DNA from: JAAYFT01 sp041655755
Lineage (GTDB): Bacteria; Bacillota; Clostridia; Tissierellales; Tissierellaceae
Assembly: GCA_041655755.1 (NCBI GenBank)
Contig: JBBAEY010000011.1
Location: 1-33,594 of the forward strand
Reading direction: 5' to 3'
Length of the DNA stretch: 33,594 bases
Shown here: positions 23,215 to 31,237 of the stretch, one piece after another
Numbering within the stretch: position 1 is the first letter of the stretch
Layout: every line of letters begins with the position of its first letter
Program-made: the position numbers and the translations under genes
Notes under the pieces: model-generated
Told to the model about the DNA's origin: nothing
Databases searched by the model: none
What the model saw: only the letters and a program-made list of their open reading frames with translations

Positions 23215-24318
23215 ATGAAAAGATTAGCTGTTTTAGTCATTATATTTGTCCTAGGCCTTACTTCCATAGGCTTGGCAGAGGACGATTACTATGACCCTGT
23301 AATGGTAAATGCATTAGTGTTGGAGGCTGGGGAAGCGGTTACAGAGGAAGGAATGTATGAGGGAATAAAGGTTCAACACGTAAGGGTACAGATTAAGTCT
23401 GGGGATTATAAGGGAAAGGTTATGGACCTGGAAAACCACCTGTCAGACAATGTAGTATATGACATTATCGTCAAGGAAGGGGACAAGGTCATAGTTGTAA
23501 TAGAGGAAGAAGATGGGCTAATGGAGGTCTATATAACGGATTTTCAAAGGTCCAATCATATTCTTTATTTAGTGATTTTTTTCATTGGACTAATCCTGGC
23601 AATAGGCAAGATAAAAGGACTCAAGGCAGTCATATCTCTAGGTCTAACGGTGGCATCTATCTTTTACATACTCTTGCCCCTGATTTTGAAGGGTGCAAAC
23701 CCCATCCCTGTGTCCATAGCCATAGCAGTAGGAGTTACCATAGCTACAATTTTGCTGGTATCAGGGGCAAATTACAAGAGCCTATCTGCCATATTGGGCA
23801 CATCTGCAGGGGTACTAGTGGCAGGCATAATATCCTACTATATTGGCCTCAAGGCCCATTTAACTGGTCTGAGCAGCGAAGAGGCATCTATGCTGATCTA
23901 TATACCTCAGAATATAGCCTTTAATTTTAGGAATCTCCTCTTTGCAGGGATAATACTAGGGGCCCTAGGTGCAGTCATGGACGTGGGTATGTCCATAGCA
24001 TCGTCAATAGATGAAATCTACAATGCCAACAATCAACTATCGACTAAGGACCTGTTCAAATCTGGCATGAATGTGGGCAAGGACATAATGGGAACCATGA
24101 CCAATACACTAATTCTGGCATATGCTGGTTCTTCCATACCCCTCCTGCTCTTATTTAGTGCCTATGAGACCTCCCTTATCAAGGTCCTAAACCTGGATTT
24201 AATAGCTACGGAGGCTGTCAGGTCCCTGGCAGGCAGTATAGGTCTCGTTCTCACCATACCCATTACAGCCTTTATCAGCAGTATAATGACAAAGAAGCAA
24301 AAAAGAGTCAAACAATAG
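23215..24318 (+). CDS. YibE/F-like membrane protein
   Basis: A protein of 367 residues. A signal-like start (MKRLAVLVIIFVLGLTSIGLAEDD) precedes an extracytoplasmic beta domain of about 90 residues with the typical VDLENHLSD-type segment, then at least seven hydrophobic helices from SNHILYLVIFFIGLILAIGKIKGLKAVISL on. The helices, spacing and motifs DVGMSIASSIDEI and GTMTNTLILAYAGSSIPLLL are those of the YibE/F family, whose biochemical role is unknown. RBS TAGGAGGTAGG precedes ATG 23215. No terminator was seen before yaaL. Confidence 0.85.
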   Translation: MKRLAVLVIIFVLGLTSIGLAEDDYYDPVMVNALVLEAGEAVTEEGMYEGIKVQHVRVQIKSGDYKGKVMDLENHLSDNVVYDIIVKEGDKVIVVIEEEDGLMEVYITDFQRSNHILYLVIFFIGLILAIGKIKGLKAVISLGLTVASIFYILLPLILKGANPIPVSIAIAVGVTIATILLVSGANYKSLSAILGTSAGVLVAGIISYYIGLKAHLTGLSSEEASMLIYIPQNIAFNFRNLLFAGIILGALGAVMDVGMSIASSIDEIYNANNQLSTKDLFKSGMNVGKDIMGTMTNTLILAYAGSSIPLLLLFSAYETSLIKVLNLDLIATEAVRSLAGSIGLVLTIPITAFISSIMTKKQKRVKQ

Positions 24319-24383
24319 TCCAGTAAAAAGTATATACCTTCTAAATTTTGTCAATATTAATACAAAACTTAGGAGGTGTATTT

Positions 24384-24620
24384 ATGTTTGTTTTCAGCCG
24401 CAGTGAAAATGACATGGAAGAGATGATAGATGATTTAAATAGGGCCCATAAAGAGTGGAGGGCAAAGGAAGAAATTTTCAAGGAGGTCACAGACCCGGAT
24501 TTGGTGGACATAGCCATATATGAGATGGAAGCCTCAAAGATAAAGTATATTTACCTACTGAAAAGAATTAAGAAGGAAATGGGAAGTCAAAGACTTGTAG
24601 CAAATAATAAGGCAGAATAA
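24384..24620 (+). CDS. yaaL: YaaL-family protein (DUF2508)
   Basis: A small soluble protein of 78 residues, largely helical and charged, ending ASKIKYIYLLKRIKKEMG. It resembles B. subtilis YaaL in length and composition, and the neighbour on the 3' side is bofA, the same pair as in B. subtilis (yaaL-bofA). ATG 24384 is preceded by AGGAGGTG (24371-24378); the earlier in-frame start at 24348 lacks a ribosome site. The function is not established. Confidence 0.82.
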   Translation: MFVFSRSENDMEEMIDDLNRAHKEWRAKEEIFKEVTDPDLVDIAIYEMEASKIKYIYLLKRIKKEMGSQRLVANNKAE

Positions 24621-24631
24621 ATAGTTATATT

Positions 24632-24662
24632 TTGCAAAAATCTCCTATAATTATAGTATAAT
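24632..24662 (+). promoter_or_regulatory. Possible promoter before bofA
   Basis: TATAAT at 24657-24662 with TTGCAA at 24632-24637 gives a 19-base spacer, longer than ideal. A second TATAAT-like hexamer occurs at 24646-24651. It precedes bofA's ribosome site by 7 bases, so the transcript would have almost no leader; sporulation sigma factors could also act here. Confidence 0.35.
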
Positions 24663-24681
24663 GATAATAGGAGGTGGGCTT

Positions 24682-24942
24682 ATGGGATTAGGAAGTATCT
24701 TTTATTATGTAATCGGATTATTTTTACTATACATAGTGGGGCTTTTGCTAGTCTGGCCAATTAAAAAGATAGTTAAATTAATTGGCAATGGGATCTTAGG
24801 TGGACTTACCCTAATGTTGTTCAACTTCATAGGCAGGTATTTTGGTCTCAGCATAGCAATAAATCCCCTCAACGCCATAGTGGTCGGATTCTTGGGAGTT
24901 CCGGGGGTTATTTTGCTATTGCTGCTTAAGCTTATACTATAG
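24682..24942 (+). CDS. bofA: Pro-sigma-K processing regulator BofA
   Basis: An 86-residue hydrophobic protein with about three membrane segments. The C-terminal NPLNAIVVGFLGVPGVILLLLLK is the BofA signature. In Bacillus, BofA holds the SpoIVFB protease inactive so that pro-sigma-K is cleaved only after a signal from the forespore. AGGAGGTG (24669-24676) is 5 bases before ATG 24682; the in-frame ATG at 24661 lacks one. It marks the organism as belonging to a spore-forming lineage. The next gene is an apparently foreign restriction endonuclease. Confidence 0.9.
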   Translation: MGLGSIFYYVIGLFLLYIVGLLLVWPIKKIVKLIGNGILGGLTLMLFNFIGRYFGLSIAINPLNAIVVGFLGVPGVILLLLLKLIL

Positions 24943-24983
24943 GAGACTTGTATATGTAACAATTTTAAAGTGGGGGGAAAACA

Positions 24984-25757
24984 TTGTTGAAATACGAGGA
25001 TTTAATATTTAAGATTCCAATAGAAAATAAATCATATATGGAAGATTCGAAATTTGTGACAAGGTCTATAGTTTTGATGTTAGATGAGCGAAAAGAAAAG
25101 GGTGGAAATCGGATATTAATTAATACAAATTTGAAAAGAGGATTACCACTTGAAAATATCAACAAAATTGCTGGTCCAATTATTGAGGCATGGGCATATG
25201 AAGTGTTTAGTGAAATAAATGAAGATCTGAATAATAAATATTTTTTAATAAATGTTGAGGCACAAGAAAGGCTATCCATGACAGATATTGTCTTACAATT
25301 TAAGAAAGAAAACAGATATATAACGGGAAATATTGACGTCAAGGCTACATCTGAAGATATTCTAGGTTCGGGAAAGAGTCCAAACATAACATCCTTTAGC
25401 AGAATAAGGACAGCATATATTGAGGATCCAGATTATATGTTTATTGTCCTTAGTATAAAACATAAGGTATATTCTAAAAGAAATGAAAAGACTAACATGT
25501 TTGATGGAGTAATGGAGATAATTGATTACAATGCCTATGATTTAAAATTAATTGCGGATGAAGATATTTCATATAACCCTGCATTGGGAACTGGGCAAAT
25601 ACAAATTAAAGATATTCATTATGTATCATTAGTTGAAAGAACTGCGTGGGAATTTTGTCAATTATTAGATGAAAAGTATTTAAAATCTAGTAAACGTTCA
25701 TTAAAACAATGGTATGCAGAGGCGGTGAAATATAAATGGATAAAAACGAAAGACTAA
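24984..25757 (+). CDS. Putative type II restriction endonuclease (PD-(D/E)XK-like)
   Basis: A protein of 257 residues overlapping the following methyltransferase gene by 22 bases, the classic layout of a type II R-M pair. A likely active site is D101 and D118-x-K120, with E69 and Q94 nearby. I do not recognise the specificity family. The start is one of two consecutive TTG codons (24984 or 24987) behind GGGGGGA. The gene appears more AT-rich and uses fewer AGG codons than its neighbours, which suggests transfer (by eye; not computed). No accompanying controller protein was seen. Confidence 0.72.
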   Translation: MLKYEDLIFKIPIENKSYMEDSKFVTRSIVLMLDERKEKGGNRILINTNLKRGLPLENINKIAGPIIEAWAYEVFSEINEDLNNKYFLINVEAQERLSMTDIVLQFKKENRYITGNIDVKATSEDILGSGKSPNITSFSRIRTAYIEDPDYMFIVLSIKHKVYSKRNEKTNMFDGVMEIIDYNAYDLKLIADEDISYNPALGTGQIQIKDIHYVSLVERTAWEFCQLLDEKYLKSSKRSLKQWYAEAVKYKWIKTKD

Positions 25758-26680
25758 GGATAATATTAGGGGATGCAATAGATGAATTGAAAAAGCTCAA
25801 ATCTAATACTGTAGACTTGATTGTCACCGATCCCCCATATAATCTAAGTAAAAATTATGGAGAAACCAAGGATAATTTATTTCACGATGAGTACTTGGAA
25901 TTTTCAAGGCAATGGTTAAAGGAGGCACACAGGGTACTGAAGGATACGGGAACTATGTATGTCTTTATGGGAATGAGGTATATATCATATATCTATATAA
26001 TTTTAGAAAAAGAGTTAAGCATGGAATTTAATTCATGGATAACATGGCACTACACTCAGGGGCTTGGCAAAATAAAAGGTTTTAGTTCAAGGCATGATGA
26101 TATCCTCATGTTTACAAAATCAAAGGACTATACATTTAATCTAGATAGCATCAGGGTGCCACAAAAATACTATAGAAGCATCAATAATATGAGGGGGGCA
26201 AACCCTGGGAATGTATGGTCATTCTCCCATATGCATTATTGCAACAGAAATAGAAAAAATCACCCTACCCAAAAGCCAGAGGCCGTATATGAAAGAATGA
26301 TATTGGCTAGCAGTGATGAAGGTGATTTAGTATTAGACTGCTTTGCTGGCAGTGGAACTGCATTGAGAGTTAGCCAACAATTAAATAGACAGTGTATAGG
26401 AATTGAAATTAATCCTGAGTATGTTAAAATGATAGAAGAGAGATTGCAGGAGCCGTTTTATGGATTTGATAGCATGGACGACAGAATGAAACGTATCCCC
26501 AATGACTTAAATAATAAAGAAATTAGGGATGAATACATGGAAAATCATATTGCTTGGTTTCTAAAGAACCATGAATCAGAAATTGAAAGTTTTAGACAGG
26601 AAATATTGAAGCAATATGGAGACAAAATGGAGAAGGACAACAATGAAGTTTCTGAAACACAGCTAAAAATGGAAATCTAG
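25736..26680 (+). CDS. DNA methyltransferase, beta-class (likely N6-adenine)
   Basis: A protein of 314 residues. The catalytic motif DPPY (32-35, VTDPPYNLS) precedes the SAM motif FAGSGT (203-208), the order of the beta class. HPTQKP (176-181) is a signature of that class. DPPY usually signals N6-adenine methylation, while N4-cytosine enzymes tend to have SPPY. ATG 25736 follows GAGGCGG and lies within the 3' end of the endonuclease gene, so translation is probably coupled. The C-terminal 90 residues (about 225-314) form a charged extension that may interact with the target or the nuclease. It protects host DNA from the preceding nuclease. Confidence 0.9.
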   Translation: MDKNERLRIILGDAIDELKKLKSNTVDLIVTDPPYNLSKNYGETKDNLFHDEYLEFSRQWLKEAHRVLKDTGTMYVFMGMRYISYIYIILEKELSMEFNSWITWHYTQGLGKIKGFSSRHDDILMFTKSKDYTFNLDSIRVPQKYYRSINNMRGANPGNVWSFSHMHYCNRNRKNHPTQKPEAVYERMILASSDEGDLVLDCFAGSGTALRVSQQLNRQCIGIEINPEYVKMIEERLQEPFYGFDSMDDRMKRIPNDLNNKEIRDEYMENHIAWFLKNHESEIESFRQEILKQYGDKMEKDNNEVSETQLKMEI

Positions 26681-26694
26681 AATTCTAGCTATAT

Positions 26695-26723
26695 TTGCAT
26701 AAAGATAATAACTATGATATACT
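26695..26723 (+). promoter_or_regulatory. Sigma-A promoter of rplY
   Basis: TTGCAT (26695-26700), 17 bases, TATACT (26718-26723), with TGA before it as an extended -10. It lies 14 bases after the methyltransferase stop. A perfect 12-base palindrome CTAGAATTCTAG (26677-26688) overlaps that stop and may be fortuitous. It gives rplY a separate transcript from the R-M genes. Confidence 0.7.
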
Positions 26724-26760
26724 ATTTGGGTATATTAGAAGAAAGAGGAGGGGTATGCCC

Positions 26761-27402
26761 ATGGCAGCAATTAAAATGCAGGTCAATAAAAGAACAGATA
26801 TTGGGAAAAATTCCATTAAAAAATTGAGAAAAGATAATGAAATACCTGCAGTTGTCTACAGTAAAGGTGCTGAAACAGTCCATATCAAAGTAAATTCATC
26901 TGAATTCTCAAGGGTATATAGATTAGCAGGCGGCACAGCATTACTAGAGTTAGAATTAGAAGGAGAAAAGATACCAGCGATTGTAAAGGACCTACAGAGA
27001 CATCCGGTTAAAAATGAAATTCTTCATATAGATTTTCAAAAACTGAATATGGACGAAAAGATCAAACTTACTATTCCTGTTGTATTGGTAAATAGGGATA
27101 GCATCAGATTGCAGCCATCCATATTGATGCAGTTACTAGACCAGGTAGAGGTAGAATGTCTGCCTGCACATATTCCAAATACAGCCGATGTAGATGTACA
27201 GGACATGGATTTCAATACTCCAATCTTGGTTAAAGATTTGGATATTGCCAAGGATGAGAACATTACTGTCCTGAGAGACTTAGACGATGTGGTTTGTACA
27301 TTGGCACAACCATCCATGGCCGTAGAGGACGAAGAAGAGGAAGAAACATCCATATCTGAAGATGGAGAAGCAGCAGAAGAAGAAGTTCAATCAGAAGAAT
27401 AA
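26761..27402 (+). CDS. rplY: 50S ribosomal protein L25/general stress protein Ctc
   Basis: A protein of 213 residues of the long (Ctc/TL5) form of L25. The N-terminal 5S-rRNA-binding domain starts IKMQVNKRTDIGKNSIKKLRK and contains NEIPAVVY.KG (about 27-36); the C-terminal beta domain is typical (IPVVLVNRD..., ending PILVKDLDI). A 30-residue acidic tail (EDEEEEE) closes the protein. It binds 5S rRNA in the large subunit and is stress-related in Bacillus. ATG 26761 is used because GAGGAGGGG (about 26745-26753) is best spaced for it rather than for ATG 26755. Confidence 0.93.
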   Translation: MAAIKMQVNKRTDIGKNSIKKLRKDNEIPAVVYSKGAETVHIKVNSSEFSRVYRLAGGTALLELELEGEKIPAIVKDLQRHPVKNEILHIDFQKLNMDEKIKLTIPVVLVNRDSIRLQPSILMQLLDQVEVECLPAHIPNTADVDVQDMDFNTPILVKDLDIAKDENITVLRDLDDVVCTLAQPSMAVEDEEEEETSISEDGEAAEEEVQSEE

Positions 27403-27415
27403 ATTTGTAATTACT

Positions 27416-27444
27416 AAACCCATATAGATGACTATATGGGTTTT
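27416..27444 (+). terminator. Terminator of rplY
   Basis: AAACCCATATAG (27416-27427) and CTATATGGGTTT (27432-27443) form a perfect 12-base stem with an ATGA loop. The T-tract is only four bases (27441-27444), so termination may be partial. Confidence 0.7.
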
Positions 27445-27468
27445 AAGTTATAGAAAGGTGCTGATAAA

Positions 27469-28797
27469 ATGGGTAAGGTATTAGGAGCAGCAATTTATCC
27501 CCATCCGCCTATAATAATGGAGGAGATAGGGAAGGGTGAAGAAAGGAAAGCCAGCAAAACCCTAGAGGGAGTCAAGGCTCTTAGCAGGTTTATCAAGGAG
27601 AAATCTCCAACCACAATCATAGTAATCACACCTCACGGGCCTATATTTAGGGATGCAGTAGCCATATCTACAGATCCGGACCTATATGGCCATTTTGGCA
27701 ATTTCGGCTACAGGCAAATCCAGTTTAGCTACGAAAACAATATCCCCCTTGTGAAGAAAATTATAAACAATGCCATGGAAGAAGATATAATGGTGGCAAC
27801 AGTTGATGAAGACCTGTCTAGGAGTTATAATATAGATAGGGATTTAGACCATGGGAGCCTGGTGCCCCTATATTTTGTGGATAAGGAATATAAAGATTTC
27901 AAACTTATCCACATTAGCTATGGAATCCTCCCTCCAAGGGATTTATTTAGATTTGGCAAGGCCATAAAGAGGGCTGTACTAGAGTCTGTCGAGGACATCA
28001 TAGTCCTAGCCAGCGGAGATTTATCTCACAAGCTTTCTCCCCAGGGGCCCTATGAATATTCACCCTATGGCAAGGAATTTGACCAGAGGATTGTAGCTAT
28101 AATAGGAGAGGGCAGGCTGGAAGATTTAATTGACTTTGATTTAGAGCTGGCAGAAAAAGCTGGAGAGTGTGGACTCAGGTCCTTTATGATTATGGCAGGG
28201 ATACTGGACAATTGCAGGATAAGACCGCAGGTCTTGTCCTATGAGGGGCCCTTTGGAGTAGGTTACTGCACCGCAAAGATAGATATAGAGTCTCCTCATG
28301 TAAGGCTGGCTAGGGAAAGCCTAGAGCACTATGTAAGGGAGGGAAGCTTCCTAGACCTGCCTTCTGACCTTCCGGAGGACTTTTTTAGCAGCAGAAAGGC
28401 AGTATTTGTGACCTTGAACAAGGATGGGGAATTGAGGGGTTGCATTGGCACCCTAGAGCCCACAAGGGAAAACCTTGCCCTAGAAATAATTAGAAATGCA
28501 GTGTCGGCGGGCTTGGAGGACCCTAGATTTGACAGGGTGACAGAGGAGGAGCTAGATTCCCTAGTCTATTCTGTAGATGTCTTGTCGCTTCCAGAAGCAA
28601 TCAGCTCTAGGGAGGATCTAGATGTGAAGAAATACGGAGTCATAGTCAGTAGGGGATACAGGAGAGGGCTTCTATTGCCAAACCTAGACGGCATAGACAC
28701 CGTCGACCAGCAGATATATATTGCCCTAAAAAAGGCAAATATCCATCCAGATGAAAACTATAGCATGGAAAGGTTTGAAGTGGTGAGACACCATTAG
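27469..28797 (+). CDS. AmmeMemoRadiSam protein: LigB/Memo-like plus AMMECR1 fusion
   Basis: A fused protein of 442 residues. The N-terminal half (about 1-270) has the class III extradiol dioxygenase/Memo fold pattern, with candidate metal ligands H12 (YPHPP), H56 (TPHGP), H128 (DLDHGS) and H187 (SGDLSHK). The C-terminal half (about 290-440) is an AMMECR1 domain with LRGCIGTLEPT, LEDPRF and QIYIALKKA motifs. In established nomenclature this is the Memo-AMMECR1 part of the AmmeMemoRadiSam system, whose radical SAM partner is encoded next. The function of the system is unknown. RBS AGGTG precedes ATG 27469. There is no membrane segment. Confidence 0.88.
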   Translation: MGKVLGAAIYPHPPIIMEEIGKGEERKASKTLEGVKALSRFIKEKSPTTIIVITPHGPIFRDAVAISTDPDLYGHFGNFGYRQIQFSYENNIPLVKKIINNAMEEDIMVATVDEDLSRSYNIDRDLDHGSLVPLYFVDKEYKDFKLIHISYGILPPRDLFRFGKAIKRAVLESVEDIIVLASGDLSHKLSPQGPYEYSPYGKEFDQRIVAIIGEGRLEDLIDFDLELAEKAGECGLRSFMIMAGILDNCRIRPQVLSYEGPFGVGYCTAKIDIESPHVRLARESLEHYVREGSFLDLPSDLPEDFFSSRKAVFVTLNKDGELRGCIGTLEPTRENLALEIIRNAVSAGLEDPRFDRVTEEELDSLVYSVDVLSLPEAISSREDLDVKKYGVIVSRGYRRGLLLPNLDGIDTVDQQIYIALKKANIHPDENYSMERFEVVRHH

Positions 28798-28910
28798 AGT
28801 TCAACCATATGACACCTATCAACCCCTATGCCTATGGCCTATTGCCTATTAGCCTTGAACTAGTTTGATTTAAAGATTTATTATCTGGAATTTACGAAGG
28901 AAGTGAGACC

Positions 28911-29888
28911 ATGAAGGAAGCGATGTATTATAAGAAGGGTGACAATGGCGAGGTCTACTGTGTACTCTGCCCCCACTACTGCAAGATAGAGGACGGAAAG
29001 GTGGGAAAATGCAGGGTGAGAAAAAACATTGACGGAAGTCTGTATTCCTTAAACTACGGAAAGGTGACTTCCTATGCCTATGATCCCATAGAGAAAAAGC
29101 CCCTCTACCATTTCTATCCTGGAGCAAATATATTTTCCATTGGCAGCTTTGGCTGCAATCTGGCCTGTGAATTTTGCCAAAACTGGGAGATAGTCTACAA
29201 AGAAGACTTAACCATGACCATATCAGATGGGGACATTATATCCCTTGCCAGGGCAAAGAATTCCCTGGGAGTGGCCTTTACCTACAACGAGCCAAGTGTC
29301 TTGTATGAGTATATATTAGATGTAGCTAGGAGGACAAAGGAGGCAGGCCTCAAAAACGTCATGGTCACCAATGGCTATATAAACCAAGAGCCCCTAGAGG
29401 AGCTGCTGCCCTACCTAGACGCCATGAATATAGACCTAAAGTCCATGGACGACTTTTTTTACAAGCACCTATGCAAGGGGAGGTTGGACCCAGTCCTTAG
29501 GACTATTGAGGTGGCCTCAAAGCAGACCCATGTGGAGGTAACCACCATGATTATAGACGAAGAAAATTCCTCCCTAGGGGAGATAAGGTCCCTGGCAAAG
29601 AGAATAGGGGAAATAGACAGGTCCATCCCCCTCCACCTTAGCAGGTATTTTCCTGCCTACAAGATGAAACAGCCTCCTACAAAGACTGAAACCCTAGTAG
29701 AAGGACAAAATGTGGCTAGGGAATACCTAGATTATGTATATATTGGCAATGTTTGGGGCATAGATAATAGTAGTTACTGTCCCAACTGTCACAATAAGCT
29801 AGTAGATAGAAGCAGGGGAGTAGAAATTGTAGGAATTGAGGACGGAAGGTGCAAAAAATGCCAGTACAAGGTAAATTTTATATATTAA
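28911..29888 (+). CDS. amrS: AmmeMemoRadiSam radical SAM enzyme
   Basis: A protein of 325 residues. The radical SAM [4Fe-4S] motif is CNLACEFC (C82, C86, C89). An N-terminal cysteine set (C17, C20, C24, C34) precedes it and a C-terminal zinc-ribbon-like pair CPNC...CKKC (near residues 290-316) follows it; both are typical of this family. The upstream gene is the Memo-like/AMMECR1 fusion, matching the conserved three-domain system. A 113-base gap between them holds a degenerate CCTAT-rich stretch. ATG 28911 is preceded by AAGGAAGTGAG. The reaction is not established. Confidence 0.9.
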   Translation: MKEAMYYKKGDNGEVYCVLCPHYCKIEDGKVGKCRVRKNIDGSLYSLNYGKVTSYAYDPIEKKPLYHFYPGANIFSIGSFGCNLACEFCQNWEIVYKEDLTMTISDGDIISLARAKNSLGVAFTYNEPSVLYEYILDVARRTKEAGLKNVMVTNGYINQEPLEELLPYLDAMNIDLKSMDDFFYKHLCKGRLDPVLRTIEVASKQTHVEVTTMIIDEENSSLGEIRSLAKRIGEIDRSIPLHLSRYFPAYKMKQPPTKTETLVEGQNVAREYLDYVYIGNVWGIDNSSYCPNCHNKLVDRSRGVEIVGIEDGRCKKCQYKVNFIY

Positions 29889-29891
29889 TAT

Positions 29892-29921
29892 TTGACCCTG
29901 CCAAGCACGAAAGCCTATATT
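29892..29921 (+). promoter_or_regulatory. Possible promoter of gin
   Basis: TTGACC (29892-29897), 18 bases, TATATT (29916-29921) is a fair sigma-A-like pair about 50 bases before the gin start. In B. subtilis the gin homologue csfB is mostly sigma-F dependent, so a forespore promoter may be present instead. Confidence 0.45.
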
Positions 29922-29973
29922 TAGAATAATATAGTATAAGGGTGTAAATGTAAGCAAGGTGAGGGGTGTTCTT

Positions 29974-30165
29974 ATGTATTGCAGTATATGTGGCGAGGAT
30001 AAGTCGGCTATCAGTGTGTTTGGCCAGAGTATTTGCATGGAGTGTCTTGATGAAATAAGTAATATTACAGTAGGCGACCAGGCCTATGAATACTATAAAA
30101 ACACCATTAGAATAATACTAGGATATTACATATCTGAAAAGCAGCAACTGAACCCCGTGAATTAA
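29974..30165 (+). CDS. gin: Anti-sigma-G factor Gin (CsfB-like)
   Basis: A protein of 63 residues with two CxxC pairs (C3, C6 and C21, C24; SICGE..., SICMECLDEI) that bind zinc in B. subtilis Gin. Gin inhibits sigma-G (and sigma-E) during sporulation. The synteny supports the call: in B. subtilis csfB lies just before tmk-yaaQ-yaaR-holB-yaaT, nearly the order seen here. ATG 29974 follows GAGGGGTG (29961-29968); a GTG at 29959 has no ribosome site. The stop codon lies inside the loop of the terminator hairpin. Confidence 0.85.
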   Translation: MYCSICGEDKSAISVFGQSICMECLDEISNITVGDQAYEYYKNTIRIILGYYISEKQQLNPVN

Positions 30166-30179
30166 TACGGGGTTTTTTT
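30151..30179 (+). terminator. Terminator of gin
   Basis: AACCCCGT (30151-30158) and ACGGGGTT (30167-30174) form an 8-base GC-rich stem with an 8-base loop, followed by T-run 30173-30179. The gin stop codon (30163-30165) is in the loop. Confidence 0.85.
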
Positions 30180-30269
30180 ATTCTTGGTGTAGAAAAATAG
30201 AGCCTCATGGGCTATAATAAAGGTAGATTGACGTGATTGACATAGTTGAACATGAAAGGAAGGCTTTTA

Positions 30270-30899
30270 GTGAGGGGAAAATTTATTACATTGGAGGGAC
30301 CAGACGGTTCAGGAAAATCCACCATAATCAAATTATTAGAGGATTACTTAGAGAATAAGGGTATAGAGTACATAATTACAAGGGAGCCTGGAGGCACAGA
30401 AATAGGTGAAGAGATCCGCCACCTCATATTGGACAAGGGCAATACCAATATGGGTCCGGAAACAGAGGCCTTGCTTCTTGCGGCTGCCAGAGCCCAGCAT
30501 GTACATGAAAAGATATTGCCAGCCCTAGAGGCTGGAAAGCATGTATTCTGCGACAGGTTTACCCTGTCCAGCTTAGCCTATCAGGGGGTAGGCAGGGATT
30601 TGGGCATAGAAAATGTAAAGTTTATCAATGACTTCGGCATCAGGGGCATCTATCCGGATTTAATTCTTTTCTTTCATGTAGATGCGGAGCTGACATTGGA
30701 GAGGAAGATTGGAAATCTAGAAGGGGACAGACTGGAATTAGAGGGAAGTGAATTTCACAAGAGGGTATACCAAGGCTATATGAAGCTCCTAAAACTATAC
30801 CCGGACAATATTGAGCTCATAGACGCCAGTAGGTCCATTGAGGAGGTATTGGAGCAAAGCATAGAAAAGATAGAACAAATATTTAGGGGGAATGATTAG
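30270..30899 (+). CDS. tmk: Thymidylate kinase
   Basis: A protein of 209 residues, the usual length. P-loop GPDGSGKST is at the N-terminus (residues 10-18 from GTG 30270), followed by TREPGGTEIGEEIR (thymidine-binding segment) and CDRFTLSSLAYQGVGR (DR motif). The enzyme phosphorylates dTMP to dTDP for DNA synthesis. GTG 30270 is chosen because AAAGGAAGG (30255-30263) is 6 bases before it; upstream TTG (30246) and ATG (30252) starts would place the ribosome site inside the gene. It is co-transcribed with the darA genes (next ATG at 30900). Confidence 0.93.
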   Translation: MRGKFITLEGPDGSGKSTIIKLLEDYLENKGIEYIITREPGGTEIGEEIRHLILDKGNTNMGPETEALLLAAARAQHVHEKILPALEAGKHVFCDRFTLSSLAYQGVGRDLGIENVKFINDFGIRGIYPDLILFFHVDAELTLERKIGNLEGDRLELEGSEFHKRVYQGYMKLLKLYPDNIELIDASRSIEEVLEQSIEKIEQIFRGND

Positions 30900-31226
30900 A
30901 TGAAATTGATAATATGTATAGTACAAGACCAGGATGCAGGTTCTTTAATAGACGATTTAACAGAGAAGGACTATAGGGTTACAAAACTATCTTCTACTGG
31001 AGGTTTCCTAAAATCAGGCAATACTACCCTGCTCATGGGAGTAGATGACGACAGGGTAGAAGCTGCCATAGCTATCATAGAGGACAATTGCAAGACAAGA
31101 GAAATAACCACGTCACTGCTTACAGTGGCCATGCCCGGAGACACCTACATGCCATTCCCATTGGAGGTAAAGGTAGGAGGGGCAACGGTTTTTGTCCTGG
31201 ACGTAGAAAAACATATTAAAATATAG
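30900..31226 (+). CDS. darA: PII-like cyclic-di-AMP receptor DarA/PstA
   Basis: A protein of 108 residues, the length of B. subtilis DarA (YaaQ). Residues that contact c-di-AMP in the S. aureus homologue are present: R26, T28, F36 and N41 in RVTKLSSTGGFLKSGNTTL. The B-loop (about 69-90) is full length and contains PGDTYMPFP. These trimers bind c-di-AMP; the downstream partner is still unclear. The ATG is the base after the tmk stop. A paralogue follows 11 bases downstream. Confidence 0.92.
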   Translation: MKLIICIVQDQDAGSLIDDLTEKDYRVTKLSSTGGFLKSGNTTLLMGVDDDRVEAAIAIIEDNCKTREITTSLLTVAMPGDTYMPFPLEVKVGGATVFVLDVEKHIKI

Positions 31227-31237
31227 GAGGGTTAAAT

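Noticed and set aside
26695..26760. Longer N-terminus for L25 starting at 26695
   Set aside because: It overlaps the promoter and has no ribosome site; the L25 domain begins at ATG 26761.
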